Below are positions 61,676 to 64,000 of a stretch of 64,000 bases of DNA, piece by piece. The notes under the pieces are model-generated. The model was not told the origin of the DNA and ran no database searches. It worked only from the letters and a program-made list of their open reading frames with translations. The translations under genes and the position numbers were made by a program. Origin of the DNA: Sunxiuqinia sp965372405 (GTDB lineage: Bacteria > Bacteroidota > Bacteroidia > Bacteroidales > Prolixibacteraceae); NCBI GenBank assembly GCA_965372405.1, contig CBDVCE010000010.1, positions 26,573 to 90,572 on the forward strand. The letters run 5' to 3'. Position 1 is the first letter of the stretch. Each line of letters opens with the position of its first letter.

Positions 61676-62556
61676 TGGAATACATTCTGCATATATTAAT
61701 TATGATTTTGTTATATGTAATGCTTAGTCAAAGCCTTACTTTAACAGCAGGATATTCTGGTTTAATCTCATTGGCTCATGCCGGATTTTTTGGGATTGGT
61801 GCTTATACATCTGCAATACTTTCTGTTAATTATGGTTTTCCGTTCCTTGCAACTCTACCAATAGCAATGCTAATTACTGGAATACTTGCAGTTTTTGTTT
61901 CAATTATTGCACTACGAACCGTAGATGACTATTTTATAATTATTACTCTCGGAATTCAGGTTGTAGCCTTTTCCATTATGAATAACTGGATGGATTTAAC
62001 CAATGGTCCGCTTGGAATTCCCGGTATTCCTGCAATTTCAATTTTTGGATTTGAGTTCTCCAGCAAAATATCATTTCTTGTTTTAACCTTAATCTTAACT
62101 GCTTTAACTTTTTGCGTTCTCAGAAATATTACCAAATCACCATTTGGACGGATTCTTATTGCATTAAGCGAAGATGAAATATTTACCAAAAGTCTGGGTA
62201 AAAAAGTATATCAGGCAAAGGTTGCCAGTTTTACCATAGGTGCTATGTTTGCTGCAATATCTGGAGTTTTATATGCTCATTACATTAGTTACATAGACCC
62301 AACAAGTTTCACAGTAGATGAATCCATTTTCATCTTATCAATTGTAATTATTGGAGGAATGAGAAATCTTTGGGGCGCAGCAATTGCAGCAGCAGTTTTA
62401 GTAATATTACCAGAAGCATTAAGATTTGTAGGAATGCCAAGCAACATCGCAGCAAACATGAGACAAATAATATACGGACTTGCATTAGTAATTATGATGT
62501 TTAAATACAGTAAAGGATTTGTATCTAAAACCTATGTCGGACAGGAAAATAAATAA
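61675..62556 (+). CDS. ABC transporter permease, LivM-like
   Basis: A 293-residue membrane protein. SQSLTLTAGYSGLISLAHAGFFGIGAYTSAIL is the family signature, GRILIALSEDEIFTKSLGKKVYQAKV is the cytoplasmic coupling loop and ILSIVIIGGMRNLWGAAIAAAVL is the conserved C-terminal segment. Last gene of the operon. It is followed by a 258-bp spacer with a long imperfect palindrome. Confidence 0.92.
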   Translation: MEYILHILIMILLYVMLSQSLTLTAGYSGLISLAHAGFFGIGAYTSAILSVNYGFPFLATLPIAMLITGILAVFVSIIALRTVDDYFIIITLGIQVVAFSIMNNWMDLTNGPLGIPGIPAISIFGFEFSSKISFLVLTLILTALTFCVLRNITKSPFGRILIALSEDEIFTKSLGKKVYQAKVASFTIGAMFAAISGVLYAHYISYIDPTSFTVDESIFILSIVIIGGMRNLWGAAIAAAVLVILPEALRFVGMPSNIAANMRQIIYGLALVIMMFKYSKGFVSKTYVGQENK

Positions 62557-62661
62557 TCCCAACCCGAAGGTCAAGCACATTTGCAATTCGCACGTGCCAA
62601 CGCTCAGATCAAAAATTGCAAAAGAGCTTGCCCTGCCAACGCAAGGAAAAAGAAACAACGA

Positions 62662-62791
62662 AACGGTAACACGTGCTCATAAATAATTGCCGAGTTAGTA
62701 GTGAATTCAATGTTTGTAGCTCGCATCAATTTCGGTGTAACTTGAAAGGATAACACTACGCAATCGGCAACTATTCATAGCACCATCCGTT
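62662..62791. repeat. Long imperfect palindrome, attC-like hairpin
   Basis: The left arm from 62662 (AACGGTAACACGTGCTCATA, then ATTGCCGAGTTAGTAGTG) matches the reverse complement of the right arm ending at 62791 (AACGGATGGTGCTATGAATA, then GTTGCCGATTGCGTAGTG), with mismatches and small bulges over about 45 bp per arm and a central loop of about 35 bp. It ends CCGTTATGCC, near the GTTRRRY-type core of attC sites. Similar in form to 23838-24002 but not in sequence. Confidence 0.55.
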
Positions 62792-62814
62792 ATGCCTAAT
62801 TAAAGTAAAGAAAA

Positions 62815-63342
62815 ATGGGAGTATCAATTAGACCAGATTCATGGCTTTTTTCTTGGATTAAAGATAAACAAGAAAGGAAACTTCGGATTGCTGATTATCT
62901 TGATGAAATTGCAACTGAAGCAACAAACTTAGCTAATATTTGGGAGCAAGTTGTGAATAGTCTTGAATCCAAAGGTTCAACGAGTGTCCAAGAACATGAA
63001 GTTTGGAATCAGTTATTAAATTATCCCAAAAGAGCGAGAAACATTAATGGCATGCAGTTCTCTAGATTAGATGAATTTTATAAAGGTGCATCATCTGTTA
63101 TGGGAAGAAATCATAAAGAAGAATTGGATTATGTTGTTTTTAAAATTGGGAATATCCTAAAACAAAGAAAACTTACTAGAAAATTAGTTGAAGATGAATT
63201 TAATAAGTTTAAAACAGCTCAGTTTTTTAGTGATAACCAGTTTATTAGTGAAAACTTCACATTAACCGATTCGATTGAAATTATGATTAAAGAAGCTAGT
63301 GCGCTTCATACTTCAGCAAAAGAATTTAGAGCCAAAATATAA
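62815..63342 (+). CDS. Hypothetical helical protein
   Basis: A 175-residue soluble, mainly helical protein (KDKQERKLRIADYLDEIATEATNLANIWEQVV). No membrane segment or catalytic motif. It is 12 bp upstream of a membrane coiled-coil gene and co-directional, so the two form a small unit after the attC-like spacer. No family recognised. Confidence 0.6.
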   Translation: MGVSIRPDSWLFSWIKDKQERKLRIADYLDEIATEATNLANIWEQVVNSLESKGSTSVQEHEVWNQLLNYPKRARNINGMQFSRLDEFYKGASSVMGRNHKEELDYVVFKIGNILKQRKLTRKLVEDEFNKFKTAQFFSDNQFISENFTLTDSIEIMIKEASALHTSAKEFRAKI

Positions 63343-63354
63343 TACCTAAAGAAA

Positions 63355-63939
63355 ATGAAAAAAAAGAAAAACATTTTTGATTCAATTTTCCCTAAAGTAA
63401 CTTCCATATTAGCAACCTTAGCAATGGTTATTGCCATTTCAATGCAGTTAACAAATTTCAATGGAAGTAATCAAAAGGATTTTAGAGAAAGAAGTCAAAA
63501 TACAGAAATCCTTGCTGATTCATTGTCCATAATTATGGCTGAGCAATTATTAATAAAGGAGCAAATCCAAGAATTAACGAAAGATAGTTTACCCAATAAT
63601 GCATTGTTTAATAATAAAATTAGTGCTCTTAATCTAAGAATATCCAAAATAGAAGAACAGACAAAAGGACTAAGAGAAGCCATTAATCCATTAAATCCTG
63701 AAGAAGTACTGACAATCGCAAGATTAAATGATGGATTAAAAAATATTGAAACTAAACAAAAGTCGTTGTCCATTGATATAGAGGGAAAATTTGAATCATT
63801 CAAAACTTCAGTAATTAGAGAACTTGATGCATCCTCAAAATCTATTAACTGGCTATTCCTTGTATTGATTCCTTTGGTAATGAATTTATTATATTCAATG
63901 TGGCAAGAAAGGAAAAAGAAAAATGAGAGCAAAGAATAA
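63355..63939 (+). CDS. Hypothetical membrane protein with central coiled coil
   Basis: A 194-residue protein with one hydrophobic helix near the N-terminus (about 13-31) and one near the C-terminus (about 164-181), enclosing a coiled coil (KISALNLRISKIEEQTKGLREAI). The ends are Lys-rich, so both termini are likely cytoplasmic and the coiled coil periplasmic. No family is recognised. A second group II intron end follows its stop by 7 bp. Confidence 0.6.
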   Translation: MKKKKNIFDSIFPKVTSILATLAMVIAISMQLTNFNGSNQKDFRERSQNTEILADSLSIIMAEQLLIKEQIQELTKDSLPNNALFNNKISALNLRISKIEEQTKGLREAINPLNPEEVLTIARLNDGLKNIETKQKSLSIDIEGKFESFKTSVIRELDASSKSINWLFLVLIPLVMNLLYSMWQERKKKNESKE

Positions 63940-63946
63940 CTAGGCA

Positions 63947-64000
63947 TAATCGAGTAGGTGGATGACAGCCAACTGACTGCCATTGCACCTCTCACACCAC
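63947..64000 (-). mobile_element. 3' end of a second group II intron (cut by window end)
   Basis: TAATCGAGTAG (63947-63957) and CCTCTCACACCAC at the window edge match the 3' end of the intron fragment at 20441-20500, with a domain VI-like hairpin in between (GGTGGATGACAGCCAACTGACTGCC region). The intron lies on the minus strand and continues beyond the window. Confidence 0.65.

Overview
The window reads as a chromosomal piece of an AT-rich Bacteroidota genome, probably Marinilabiliales-like (inference from gene families, not from a marker-tree). Supporting signs are the TAnnTTTG -7 promoter boxes at several genes, families typical of the phylum (DUF3822, DUF4301, DUF6090, PycTM fusions, BamA-like barrels on phosphatase and patatin proteins) and a complete Rnf complex with an RseC-like protein. 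No rRNA or tRNA gene and no CRISPR array was seen.

Layout. 1-12.2 kb is core: 3' part of rpsA, a STAS protein, RNase Z, a RecD-like helicase (minus), a membrane-anchored hypothetical, DUF3822, rsmD, a radical SAM protein (minus), DUF4301, a TPR protein and a ComA-like synthase. 12.3-18.5 kb is a sulfite-reduction operon (DUF2061, siroheme-forming dehydrogenase, cysJ, cysI, hemD-like, YeeZ-like). It is preceded by an unannotated Cys/Met-rich leader peptide, a perfect terminator palindrome and a matching antiterminator segment, i.e. a textbook-like attenuator. 18.5-28 kb is accessory DNA: a palindrome array, small orphan genes, a decayed group II intron, hipBA, gene scraps (GNAT, HelD-like) and a long imperfect palindrome resembling an attC hairpin. 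28-33.6 kb is the rnf operon on the minus strand. 33.9-54.7 kb is mainly core and envelope genes: an HD-PycTM fusion, a three-part protein with a degenerate phosphatase site and a C-terminal barrel, a histidine phosphatase, recG, YitT, a patatin with barrel, a degenerate GH16-like protein with a PAS partner, a peptidase C26-like protein, prfC, UPF0316, a phosphoglycerate dehydrogenase and transketolase. 54.7-64 kb is accessory again.

The most unusual unit is the 55.8-62.6 kb operon behind a near-perfect promoter. It encodes a complete branched-chain-amino-acid-type ABC importer (two ATPases, a lipoprotein binding protein, two permeases). Inserted in its middle are a two-TM protein, a radical SAM/SPASM enzyme and a 130-residue J-domain-like protein that lacks HPD and carries a short aromatic C-terminal tail. 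The tight spacing and overlaps argue that these eight genes work together. A peptide-derived or enzyme-modified small molecule handled by a dedicated importer is my inference. The same dispersed repeats (a 21-bp-period palindrome array, GTCATCC/GGATGAC palindromes, group II intron 3' ends) mark both accessory blocks.
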